From JABFXC01 sp035551575 (GTDB lineage Bacteria; Gemmatimonadota; Gemmatimonadetes; Gemmatimonadales; Gemmatimonadaceae): a stretch of 9,721 nt of DNA. Both the position numbers and the translations under genes were made by a program. Below the pieces are notes generated by a model. That model was not told where the DNA came from. It saw only the letters and a list, made by a program, of their open reading frames with translations, and made no database searches. The DNA is taken from the NCBI GenBank assembly GCA_035551575.1, contig DASZNJ010000323.1, positions 1 to 9,721 on the forward strand, in the 5' to 3' direction. This document shows, piece after piece, positions 1-5,509 of this stretch (its first letter is position 1; each line of letters starts with the position of its first letter).

Positions 1-855
1 GGTCGCCGAGCGCACGCCGCCGAGCGCGGCGATCAGCTCGTCGGCGGTCTGGTAGCGGTCGGCGGGATCCTTCGCCAGCATCGGCTCGATCACGTCGAGC
101 AGGTCCCACTCCTCGGCGCTGCCTAACGCGGGGCGGGGGAGCGGGGCCCGGATGTGCTCCATCATCACGGCGAAGGCGTCCTCGCCGTGGAAGGGGGTGT
201 CGCCGACGAGGCACTCCCAGGCGACGATGCCGAGCGAGTAGATGTCGCTCCGGCCGTCGAGCGGCTTCGACCGGGCCTGCTCGGGGCTCATGTAGCGCGG
301 CGTGCCGACCGACATCCCGGTCGCGGTCAGCTTCGACTCGCTCGCCGAGCGGGCGATGCCGAAGTCGGCGACGACGCAGCTCCCGTCCTCGTCGAACATG
401 ATGTTGTCCGGCTTGACGTCGCGATGGACGACGCCGCGCGCGGCGGCCCAGCCTAACGCGCTGGCCGCCTCGATCAGCATCCGCCGCGTCTCGGCGACGG
501 GGAGCCGGTGGTGCGCCGCCAGCCGCTGGCCGAGCGACGGGCCGCGGAAGAGCTTCATCACGAAGTAGATCACCGGCCCGCGGCGGCCGACGCTGTAGAC
601 CGGGACGATGTAGGGGTGCTCGAGCTGCGCCGCGATCCGCCCCTCGCGCTGGAACCGCTCGACGAACCCCTCGTCGAAGGCGAACTGCGCCGGGAGCACC
701 TTGATCGCGACCTCGCGCCCGGCCGCGCGCTCGACCGCGCGGTAGACGATCGCCATCCCGCCGCGGCCGATCTCCTCGACCACGTCGTACTCGGCGGCGA
801 GCGCCGACTGGACGACGTCGAGGTCGGAGCGGGGGGTGACCGGCGTCGCCGTCAT
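1..855 (-). CDS. Serine/threonine protein kinase (Hanks type), 3' end beyond the window
   Basis: Reading the minus strand from the ATG at 855 gives 285 residues with no stop before the window edge. The translation is a nearly complete eukaryotic-type kinase domain (about residues 24-280). It has the glycine loop GRGGMAIVYRA (30-40), the ATP lysine in VAIKV (K52), the likely helix-C glutamate E71, the catalytic loop HRDVKPDN (144-151, D146), DFG (164-166), and an activation segment with T177, T179 and T185 ending in SPEQ (190-193). DIYSLG (204-209) and the subdomain XI arginine in DPADRYQ (R267) follow. HRD has the arginine expected of loop-phosphorylated kinases. Bacterial relatives often carry a C-terminal membrane or sensor region, which would lie outside the window. 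The start follows the stop of the upstream HPP gene by 4 bases and has no Shine-Dalgarno, so coupled translation is likely. The gene has two CGTTAGGC octamers (121-128, 451-458). Confidence 0.95.
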   Translation of the reverse strand, partial: MTATPVTPRSDLDVVQSALAAEYDVVEEIGRGGMAIVYRAVERAAGREVAIKVLPAQFAFDEGFVERFQREGRIAAQLEHPYIVPVYSVGRRGPVIYFVMKLFRGPSLGQRLAAHHRLPVAETRRMLIEAASALGWAAARGVVHRDVKPDNIMFDEDGSCVVADFGIARSASESKLTATGMSVGTPRYMSPEQARSKPLDGRSDIYSLGIVAWECLVGDTPFHGEDAFAVMMEHIRAPLPRPALGSAEEWDLLDVIEPMLAKDPADRYQTADELIAALGGVRSAT

Positions 856-859
856 CGGG

Positions 860-1525
860 TCAGGCGCCGCGCCTCGCGCCGCGCATCGCGCCGCGCATCT
901 CGCCGCGCATCTCGCCGCGCATCTCGCCGCGCTGGGCGTCGAGCCGGACGCGGCGCAGCCACTCGCCGACGAGCGCGACGGCCAGCACCCCGCCGAGCAG
1001 CGCGAGCGCGTTCTGCCAGTTGATCCGGTACACGCCTAACGTCACGAGCAGGGCAGTGGCCGCGGCCGGCGGGTGATACGCGCGCACCGACGGCTGGATG
1101 AGCACCGTGACCGCGACCGCGAACGCGCTCGCCCAGATGCGCGCCACCGACGGCGGCCCGCTCAACAGCCCGGCCGAGCTGCCGGCACCGAGCAGGAGCA
1201 CGGCGAGCCAGGCGCAGAGGAGCGCGACCGCGTGGCCGAGGACGATGCTGTGGAAGCGCGTCGTCGGGTGCGACGGGCTCGCCGCCAGCATCACGGCGGT
1301 CGGCCCGATCCCGGCGAAGAGCCAGGGCTTGCCGGTGGCGAGCGTCATCGCCCCGGCGACGAGGACGAGGATCCCCGATACGAGGGGCACCCACACCGAG
1401 TCCGCCGCCGCGGCCGGCGAGCGGCCCTTGAAGATCGCGGTGATCCCGGTCGCGGGCGCGGTGCCTGACGGGGCGGCCGGATCGGCGGGGATCGCGACCG
1501 TCGGAATCGAAGGAGGTGTCGTCAT
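860..1525 (-). CDS. HPP-family integral membrane protein
   Basis: This 221-residue protein has several hydrophobic segments (about 45-63, 68-83, 93-114, 127-144, 153-165 and 172-189). It carries the family signature YHPPAAATALLV (150-161) and an upstream GPTAVMLAASPSHP stretch (74-87) followed by GH (98-99), as expected for HPP (PF04982) proteins. The family consists of small membrane proteins, some linked to nitrite or other anion transport; the substrate here is unknown. I chose the ATG at 1525; an in-frame TTG at 1588 would add 21 proline- and arginine-rich residues and looks less likely. There is no Shine-Dalgarno. The C-terminus is odd: residues about 197-221 are a run of Met-Arg-Gly-Glu repeats from a 12-bp DNA tandem repeat, giving a basic cytoplasmic tail. 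The kinase gene starts 4 bases after the stop, which implies one transcript. A CGTTAGGC octamer lies at 1034-1041. Confidence 0.88.
   Translation of the reverse strand: MTTPPSIPTVAIPADPAAPSGTAPATGITAIFKGRSPAAAADSVWVPLVSGILVLVAGAMTLATGKPWLFAGIGPTAVMLAASPSHPTTRFHSIVLGHAVALLCAWLAVLLLGAGSSAGLLSGPPSVARIWASAFAVAVTVLIQPSVRAYHPPAAATALLVTLGVYRINWQNALALLGGVLAVALVGEWLRRVRLDAQRGEMRGEMRGEMRGAMRGARRGA
866..937. repeat. 12-bp in-frame tandem repeat at the 3' end of the HPP gene
   Basis: The plus-strand core gccgcgcat recurs at 878, 890, 902 and 914 with exact 12-bp spacing. Degenerate units flank it at 866 (gccgcgcct) and 926 (gccgcgctg). Read on the minus strand this encodes repeated Met-Arg-Gly-Glu or Met-Arg-Gly-Ala. 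Since 12 is a multiple of three, copy-number change would lengthen or shorten the HPP tail without a frameshift. The array ends 11 bases before the kinase start codon. Confidence 0.9.
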
Positions 1526-1603
1526 TGGAGGGGCTCGAGGGAGCGGCTGCACATGAGACGGCCGGGGCGCATCCGGCGTCACGCGCAACGGGCTCGATCG
1601 TCG
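1526..1603. promoter_or_regulatory. Divergent intergenic region between the HPP/kinase pair and the FHA gene
   Basis: These 78 bases separate two start codons that face away from each other, so promoters for both transcripts should lie here or overlap the 5' coding ends. I see no convincing -35/-10 pair or operator palindrome; the stretch is uniformly GC-rich. The call rests only on gene geometry. Confidence 0.4.
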
Positions 1604-2698
1604 ATGGATGCCATGTCATTCGTAATCATTGCCGGCGAGCGCTACGCGCTGCCGATCGGAGAGACCCTGCTCGGCGGAAGCGCCGACGATGCGCTTCCGG
1701 CACCGGAGCTCGCCGGGATCGAACCCTCCGCGGTCGTCGAGCTCCTCCCCGACGGGACGGCGACCCTCCGCGCGACGTACGGCGGACAGGTCACCGTCGA
1801 CGGTGCGCCGATTATCGGCCAGGTCGCGCTGCGGCACGGGCTGCGGGTCGAAGCGGGGGGGGTCGCGATGGTGTTCGGCGACATCGGCGCGACGGGCACC
1901 ACCTCGCACCTCGCCAGCATCGGCGAGGACGTGCTCGCGGCGCTCGGCGGGTTCGGCGGCGAGCCCACCGCCGACACCGGCGGCCGCCTCACGCTCGACG
2001 ACGGGCGCGTCGTCGAAATCCCATCGTCAGGGCTGACGATCGGCCGTGATCCGGCGTGCGGGCTGGCGGTCACCGACAAGGGGGTGTCGCGCCGGCACGC
2101 GACGATCGCGCCCTCGCTGCAGGGTTACCTGCTCACCGATCACAGCGTGAACGGGATGACCGTCAACGGCGCGCGGGTGGAGGGGAGCATCGTCCTCGGA
2201 ATGCGCGACGTGATCCGGATCGGCGACGTCGAGCTCCACTTCGCCGCGGACCGCCCGAAGCCGGAGCTGCCGCCTCCGGCGGCCGATGCGGTCGAGGGCG
2301 GGACGCGCGGCGACCCGCCGCCGGACGTCCTCCGCCAGCGCGGGCAGCTCCTCGCGACGCTCGAGGTGATGAACGTCGGACCGCTGCGCGGGACGCGCTA
2401 CCGGATCGAGCGTCCGGTGGTCCACGTCGGGCGCGGGAGGCACAACGAGGTACGCCTCGCCGACGACAGCGTCTCGTCGTCGCACGCCACGATCTCGCGG
2501 CGCGGATCGCGCTGGGTGGTGCTCGACCTCGGCTCCACGAACGGGAGCTACATCGACGGAGAGCGCATCACCGAGCGCGTGCTCCAGGGCCCGGCCGAGC
2601 TGCGCTTCGGCAATGTGAAGCTCAGCTTCCGCCCGATCGCGGGTGGGAGCGACGACGACCCGAGCACCCGCGCCATCGTCGCGGTCCGCGACGAGTAG
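1604..2698 (+). CDS. Triple FHA-domain protein, candidate phospho-threonine reader
   Basis: This 364-residue soluble protein has no signal peptide or membrane segment. Three FHA-like units follow each other. FHA-A (about 4-95) keeps the fold pattern (TLLGG, PSAVVEL, VTVDGAPI) but has lost the Arg/Ser/His/Asn ligand residues. FHA-B (about 128-213) has GR at 147-148, VSRRHATI (161-168) and SVNGMTVNG (181-189). FHA-C (about 252-342) has GR at 276-277, VSSSHATI (290-297) and STNGSY (311-316). B and C therefore keep the residues that contact phospho-threonine. A proline-rich linker (217-241) joins B and C. The C-terminal tail has a lone threonine in DDPSTRAIV (T355), a possible phosphorylation site. 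I chose the ATG at 1604; the ATG at 1613 (MSFV) is equally possible, and neither has a Shine-Dalgarno. The gene diverges from the HPP/kinase pair, which suggests that it reads or recruits targets of that kinase; this is inferred from context. Confidence 0.93.
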   Translation: MDAMSFVIIAGERYALPIGETLLGGSADDALPAPELAGIEPSAVVELLPDGTATLRATYGGQVTVDGAPIIGQVALRHGLRVEAGGVAMVFGDIGATGTTSHLASIGEDVLAALGGFGGEPTADTGGRLTLDDGRVVEIPSSGLTIGRDPACGLAVTDKGVSRRHATIAPSLQGYLLTDHSVNGMTVNGARVEGSIVLGMRDVIRIGDVELHFAADRPKPELPPPAADAVEGGTRGDPPPDVLRQRGQLLATLEVMNVGPLRGTRYRIERPVVHVGRGRHNEVRLADDSVSSSHATISRRGSRWVVLDLGSTNGSYIDGERITERVLQGPAELRFGNVKLSFRPIAGGSDDDPSTRAIVAVRDE

Positions 2699-2773
2699 CG
2701 TCCGGCATCGGGTGACCGGCCGCTCGGTCGGCGGGTTTGGTTCCTGTCTGCAGCCGTTCATCCCGGAGGTCGA

Positions 2774-3181
2774 ATGCGCGCCAGTCTCGTCATCGCCGTC
2801 CTGCTCGGAGCCACCGTCGCTGCCGCTGCCTGCGACGACACGACCGCCCCCGCCCCGAAGCCGCACATCGCGACGATCACCAACATCCAGGTGAGCGGCC
2901 CGGGCGGCTCCGCCGACACGGTGAAGGTCTCGTTCAACTACTACACCGCCTCGTGCGACACCGGCGTCGTCGTGCAGGCGCGGTCGAGCGTCGACGGGCT
3001 GCGCTTCACCGTCACCAGCTGGCCGAGCAACCTCGCCTGCCCGCTCATGCTGACGAGCATGACCAGCATGATCGCCATGCCCCCGGTGGGCTACGTCATC
3101 TATCCGCCGCACCCGTCGCCGTTGAAGCTCCTCTTCACGCAACCGGGCGGAGTCGACAGCGTGCGGGTCGTCGGGCCGTGA
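2774..3181 (+). CDS. Small lipoprotein of unknown function
   Basis: This is a 135-residue exported protein. The N-terminus has Arg2, a hydrophobic core (SLVIAVLLGATVAA) and a lipobox AAAC ending at C20, followed by DD, so it should be lipidated at Cys20. The Asp at +2 would favour inner-membrane retention under enterobacterial rules, which may not hold here. The mature part is Thr/Pro-rich (DDTTAPAPKP), then beta-like; two further cysteines (in TASCDTG and NLACPLM) could form a disulfide. I do not recognise the domain. The start is the best supported in the window: a GGAGG at 2765-2769 sits 4 bases before the ATG. It lies 75 bases after the FHA gene on the same strand and might share its transcript, but a separate promoter in the gap cannot be excluded. 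Confidence 0.82.
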   Translation: MRASLVIAVLLGATVAAAACDDTTAPAPKPHIATITNIQVSGPGGSADTVKVSFNYYTASCDTGVVVQARSSVDGLRFTVTSWPSNLACPLMLTSMTSMIAMPPVGYVIYPPHPSPLKLLFTQPGGVDSVRVVGP

Positions 3182-3189
3182 TGATCGAG

Positions 3190-3516
3190 CCGGTGGATCG
3201 GCATCGCTGAAGGCGTTTGCGGCTGTGCGTCGGGCTCGAGGCGTACAGCTGGTCCGGGGAGACACGGAGCACTGCGGGAGACACAGAGGGTGTCTCTGCA
3301 AGTACTGCTTTCCACGCACCGGGCCCGAACAGCTTTGGGGCAAGCGTGGCGAGATCATCTCTCCCACGTGCCCCAAAGTCGTTCCGGGCCGGCACACCGG
3401 GCGCTCGAATGGAGCAGTGTGGCCCTGAGTGTCCCCCGCGGTGCCCTGTGTCTCCCAAGACCAGCTGTACGACGTCAGCCCATCGCACAGCCGTGAACGC
3501 CTTCCCCGATCCCGGT
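3190..3516. repeat. Very large imperfect palindrome (MITE-like element or giant hairpin)
   Basis: This fills almost the whole 344-bp gap between the convergent lipoprotein and rtcB genes. It is a concentric inverted repeat centred on C3356, where gagat-c-atctc is perfect. The outer arms (about 3209-3300 and 3413-3504) align without gaps over about 90 bases at roughly 80% identity by hand count; gtacagctggtc and ggctgtgcg are shared blocks. Inner arms around 3319-3345 and 3367-3394 also match (tttgggg/ccccaaa and the ggcccg blocks). About 30 bases in the middle of each arm have diverged. Both strands therefore translate to similar nonsense peptides, with CLPRPAV- and SPRTSC-like strings, and I do not call a gene. 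The outermost bases (ggatcgg 3195-3201, ccgatcc 3506-3512) extend the palindrome. It could be a mobile MITE-like repeat, a bidirectional terminator, or a long structured RNA. Confidence 0.85.
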
Positions 3517-3525
3517 TCTTGAAGT

Positions 3526-4749
3526 CTAGTCCTTGTACGGATCGTGCTCATCCGCCCCGGCCATGACGACGATCAGCGGGGTCAGCGTGTGCAGCACCTC
3601 GATCGTGTCGCCCTGCGCGGCGAGAACGTCAGGCAGTCTTCGATAGGCGTGCGGCGCTTCGTCGAGGCCGCCGCCGCGGAGGATCACTCCCTTCGATGTG
3701 ATCCATTCGTCGAGCATCTCCTGGCTGACGAGCCCCGGCGAGACGACACGCGCCTTCGCCCCCCACCCCTTCACCTTGCCGCGCGCCTGCGTCCGCGACA
3801 TCACGCGCCCCGCGCCGTGCACGGTCGAGTACAACGCCGCTGCCTGACGCTCGCTCGACGGGGCCCCGCGGAGGATCACCGAGTCGTCCCCCATCGAGCC
3901 GCCGACGAAGCCCTTCTGCCCGGGGAACGCGGGGGTCGCGCCCTTCCGCACCACGACCAGCTCCTCGCCGTCGTGCTCCTCCTTCCAGGCGAAGTTGTGG
4001 TGGTTGTGGACGATCTCCAGCTCGCGGCCGCCGAGTATCTCGACCACCTTGCGGGTGACGTACTCGCGGCCGGCGTAGGCGTACTCGCCGGCGAGCGACA
4101 TCAGCTCCCAGTACGCGGCGCCCTGCTCGGCGTTCAGCGAGAGCAGCGTCTCCTTCTCCTTCACCCGCGTCCCCCACTTCTCCCCCTGGCCCAACGCGAG
4201 GAAGCCCGACGCGATGCTGTGGCCGAAGCCGCGCGAGCCGAAGTGGACGCCGACCCAGATCGCCCCCGTCTCGTCGGCGAAGACGTCCACGTAATGGTTG
4301 CCGCTGCCGACGGTGCCGAGCTGGTTGCGCGCCTTTCGCTTGAGCGAGTCGCTCTCGTGCTTGCCGGCGACCGCGCGCAGCGCGTCCCACGCGGGGGAGG
4401 AGAAGAGCGGATGGTTCACCGGCGCATCGTCGGCCTCGTTGCGGCGGCCGATCCCGAAGCTCACCGTCCGCGCGACCTCGTCGGCGACGTCCTTCGCCCT
4501 GGTCGTCCAGTCGCCGCCTAACGTGAGGTCGGTGCGGATCGCGCAGTTGCCGCAGGCGATGTCGAAGCCGACGCCGACGACGCTGACCTTGTCGCGATAG
4601 GCGGCGACCCCGCCGACGGGCATGATGTAGCCGAGGTGCCCGTCGGCCATGATCGCGGCCTTCTCCGCGTGCTCGGCGACGGCGCGGAGCTGCTGCATGG
4701 TCTTGTCGTCGTGGGCGCCGAAGACTGCGGTGATTTTTGGGTCGGGCAT
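3526..4749 (-). CDS. rtcB: RtcB family RNA-splicing ligase
   Basis: This 407-residue protein is full length for bacterial RtcB (E. coli about 408). RtcB joins 2',3'-cyclic phosphate or 3'-phosphate RNA ends to 5'-OH ends with GTP and Mn2+, in RNA repair or tRNA splicing; it acts in the cytoplasm. The signature motifs are present in order: MADGHLGYIMPVGGVA (34-49), GVGFDIACGN (59-68, with D63 and C66), GTVGSGNH (145-152, N151 and H152), HFGSRGFGH (169-177, H169), HNHHN (248-252, H248), RKGATPAFPGQKGFVGGSMG (268-287) and HGAGRVMSR (311-319). H311 matches the histidine that forms the GMP adduct (His404 in Pyrococcus horikoshii), and the others match its metal ligands. No archease or rtcA neighbour is visible. 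The start has no Shine-Dalgarno, and upstream lies a repeat-rich leader. One CGTTAGGC octamer lies at 4516-4523. Confidence 0.97.
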   Translation of the reverse strand: MPDPKITAVFGAHDDKTMQQLRAVAEHAEKAAIMADGHLGYIMPVGGVAAYRDKVSVVGVGFDIACGNCAIRTDLTLGGDWTTRAKDVADEVARTVSFGIGRRNEADDAPVNHPLFSSPAWDALRAVAGKHESDSLKRKARNQLGTVGSGNHYVDVFADETGAIWVGVHFGSRGFGHSIASGFLALGQGEKWGTRVKEKETLLSLNAEQGAAYWELMSLAGEYAYAGREYVTRKVVEILGGRELEIVHNHHNFAWKEEHDGEELVVVRKGATPAFPGQKGFVGGSMGDDSVILRGAPSSERQAAALYSTVHGAGRVMSRTQARGKVKGWGAKARVVSPGLVSQEMLDEWITSKGVILRGGGLDEAPHAYRRLPDVLAAQGDTIEVLHTLTPLIVVMAGADEHDPYKD

Positions 4750-4771
4750 GGTGGGTGTGGCGCGCGGGGGC

Positions 4772-4882
4772 GGGTTGCCGGGTGTCAGGTGTCAGGTGTC
4801 AGCGGGAAGGTGCGGGGCAACTGATGGTGCGGTTGGTGGTGAACGCAGTGCCTCACGACTGGCAACTGGCACCTGACAACCC
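4772..4882. repeat. Inverted-repeat element in the probable rtcB leader, with a 7-bp triple repeat
   Basis: The left arm 4772-4795 and right arm 4859-4882 are inverted copies of a 24-base sequence, matching at 19 of 24 positions by hand count. Within and beyond the left arm, ggtgtca is repeated three times head to tail (4781-4801). The element begins 22 bases upstream of the rtcB start codon. If rtcB is transcribed from further upstream, the element would lie in its 5' untranslated RNA and could fold. Confidence 0.7.
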
Positions 4883-4912
4883 ACGATTCGACGCACTTCA
4901 TCGCGTAATATA

Positions 4913-4989
4913 GAGGCCAGCATAGCGCCATGAGCGCAGGACCCGGGGATGCTCTCTCCGCACTCCCCCGCTTTCATCTGCGGTTTTTT
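4913..4989 (+). ncRNA. Possible small structured RNA (weak)
   Basis: agcat (4919-4923) can pair with atgct (4949-4953), enclosing a hairpin gcgc-catga-gcgc (4925-4937). About 15 bases on, ccgc (4968-4971) pairs with gcgg (4980-4983), directly followed by six T's (4984-4989), a weak intrinsic-terminator pattern. A TAATAT -10-like hexamer lies at 4906-4911 but without a recognisable -35. No protein gene on this strand ends here, so the terminator has no other obvious owner. The 4-bp terminator stem is short. I recognise no RNA family. Confidence 0.2.
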
Positions 4990-5124
4990 GGTGGCGTGAA
5001 TCACACAATTAGCGTACCTTGGCGTCCAGTCCGGCGGGGTGGGGTTCCCCCAGCGATGGACGACGGCACTCGTCGACGATGATGAGGCGTGGGGTTTCCG
5101 CGGCATTCTCAGCGTCGTACCGCC

Positions 5125-5367
5125 ATGATCGACGAGCGTTCGTTCCGCGATTCGAGCGGCACCGAGTGGGATGTCTTCGACGAGCGCAGCTCGGGGGCGA
5201 TGCGCGCGCTCGAGTGCGACTATCCCGTCCCCGATCGCGACCCCGGCCTCGTCTTCGTCTCTCGCGTCGGGCGGAAGCGGCTCTGGCCCTGCCCCGCCGA
5301 CTGGCAGCGGCTCCCCGATCACGAGCTCGAACACCTCTGCGGACGGGCGGCGTCGCTCGCCGACTGA
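5125..5367 (+). CDS. Conserved-looking 80-residue protein of unknown function
   Basis: The protein starts MIDERSFRDSSGTEWDVFDE and has an aromatic/charged core: VFVSRVGRKRLWPCPADWQ (43-61), then LPDHELEHLC (63-72). It has no signal peptide or membrane segment and is acidic overall. The pattern, a short beta-rich start with GTEW, then a V/I-F-x-S-x-x-x-R-K/R block, then P-x-D-W-x-x-L-P-D-x-E-L-x-x-L, resembles small orphan proteins I associate with Gemmatimonadota; this is recollection, not a search. I chose the ATG at 5125; an upstream ATG at 5089 would add 12 basic residues before the conserved-looking part. There is no Shine-Dalgarno. It stands alone, 142 bases before the DUF2231-Rieske gene on the same strand. 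Confidence 0.68.
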   Translation: MIDERSFRDSSGTEWDVFDERSSGAMRALECDYPVPDRDPGLVFVSRVGRKRLWPCPADWQRLPDHELEHLCGRAASLAD

Positions 5368-5509
5368 GCGGGCGCCAGGAAGCTGTTCGCCTTGCGCTGA
5401 CCGCCGTTCACCCCACGGAATTTGACGGGGGCGCGGCACCCCGGTGATGGTGCACCCTGCGGCGTCCGTCCGGAGCCGCGATCGTGGCTCGACTCCACAG
5501 GGTGCGAGA
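5368..5509 (+). promoter_or_regulatory. Hairpin-rich leader of the DUF2231-Rieske gene
   Basis: A TTGACG hexamer (5422-5427, 5 of 6 to the -35 consensus) lies here, but the -10 position 17 bases on (tgatgg) is poor. Downstream, gcaccctg (5452-5459) is perfectly complementary to cagggtgc (5498-5505), enclosing a second hairpin gagcc/ggctc (5474-5478 and 5487-5491). Upstream, gcacc (5436-5440) can pair with ggtgc (5449-5453), which overlaps the start of the large stem, so the two stems compete. The large stem ends 4 bases before the TTG start I prefer. Confidence 0.4.

Larger units (their letters stand above)
4750..5124. other. Non-coding stretch between divergent rtcB and the 80-residue orphan
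   Basis: Beyond the inverted-repeat element, this stretch holds the most AT-rich bases nearby. Overlapping -10-like hexamers appear on both strands: TATATT on the minus strand (4912-4907, 5 of 6 to consensus, could serve rtcB) and TAATAT on the plus strand (4906-4911). Neither has a good -35. Nested complementary segments at 4919-4953 and a short hairpin with six T's (4968-4989) follow; see the ncRNA entry. A TACCTT hexamer (5015-5020) is a weak -10 candidate for the gene at 5125. A 50-codon open frame from 4930 has no coding character. Confidence 0.45.

Noticed and set aside
1526..1588. TTG-initiated N-terminal extension of the HPP protein
   Set aside because: The extra residues are Pro/Arg-rich and use most of the divergent promoter space; the ATG at 1525 is simpler.
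2027..3397. 456-codon minus-strand open frame
   Set aside because: It lies antisense to the FHA gene, the lipoprotein and the palindrome; its protein is Arg/Asp/His-rich shadow sequence without any motif.
3217..3551. Open frames of 68-138 codons on both strands inside the palindrome
   Set aside because: Both strands give similar peptides because the DNA is an inverted repeat; the frames are a by-product of symmetry, and no domain is visible.
3544..4521. 325-codon plus-strand open frame opposite rtcB
   Set aside because: Antisense shadow of a gene with all RtcB motifs; no signature of its own.
4930..5081. 50-codon plus-strand open frame starting MSAGPGDALS
   Set aside because: It runs through the hairpin/T-run and lacks a Shine-Dalgarno and coding-like composition.
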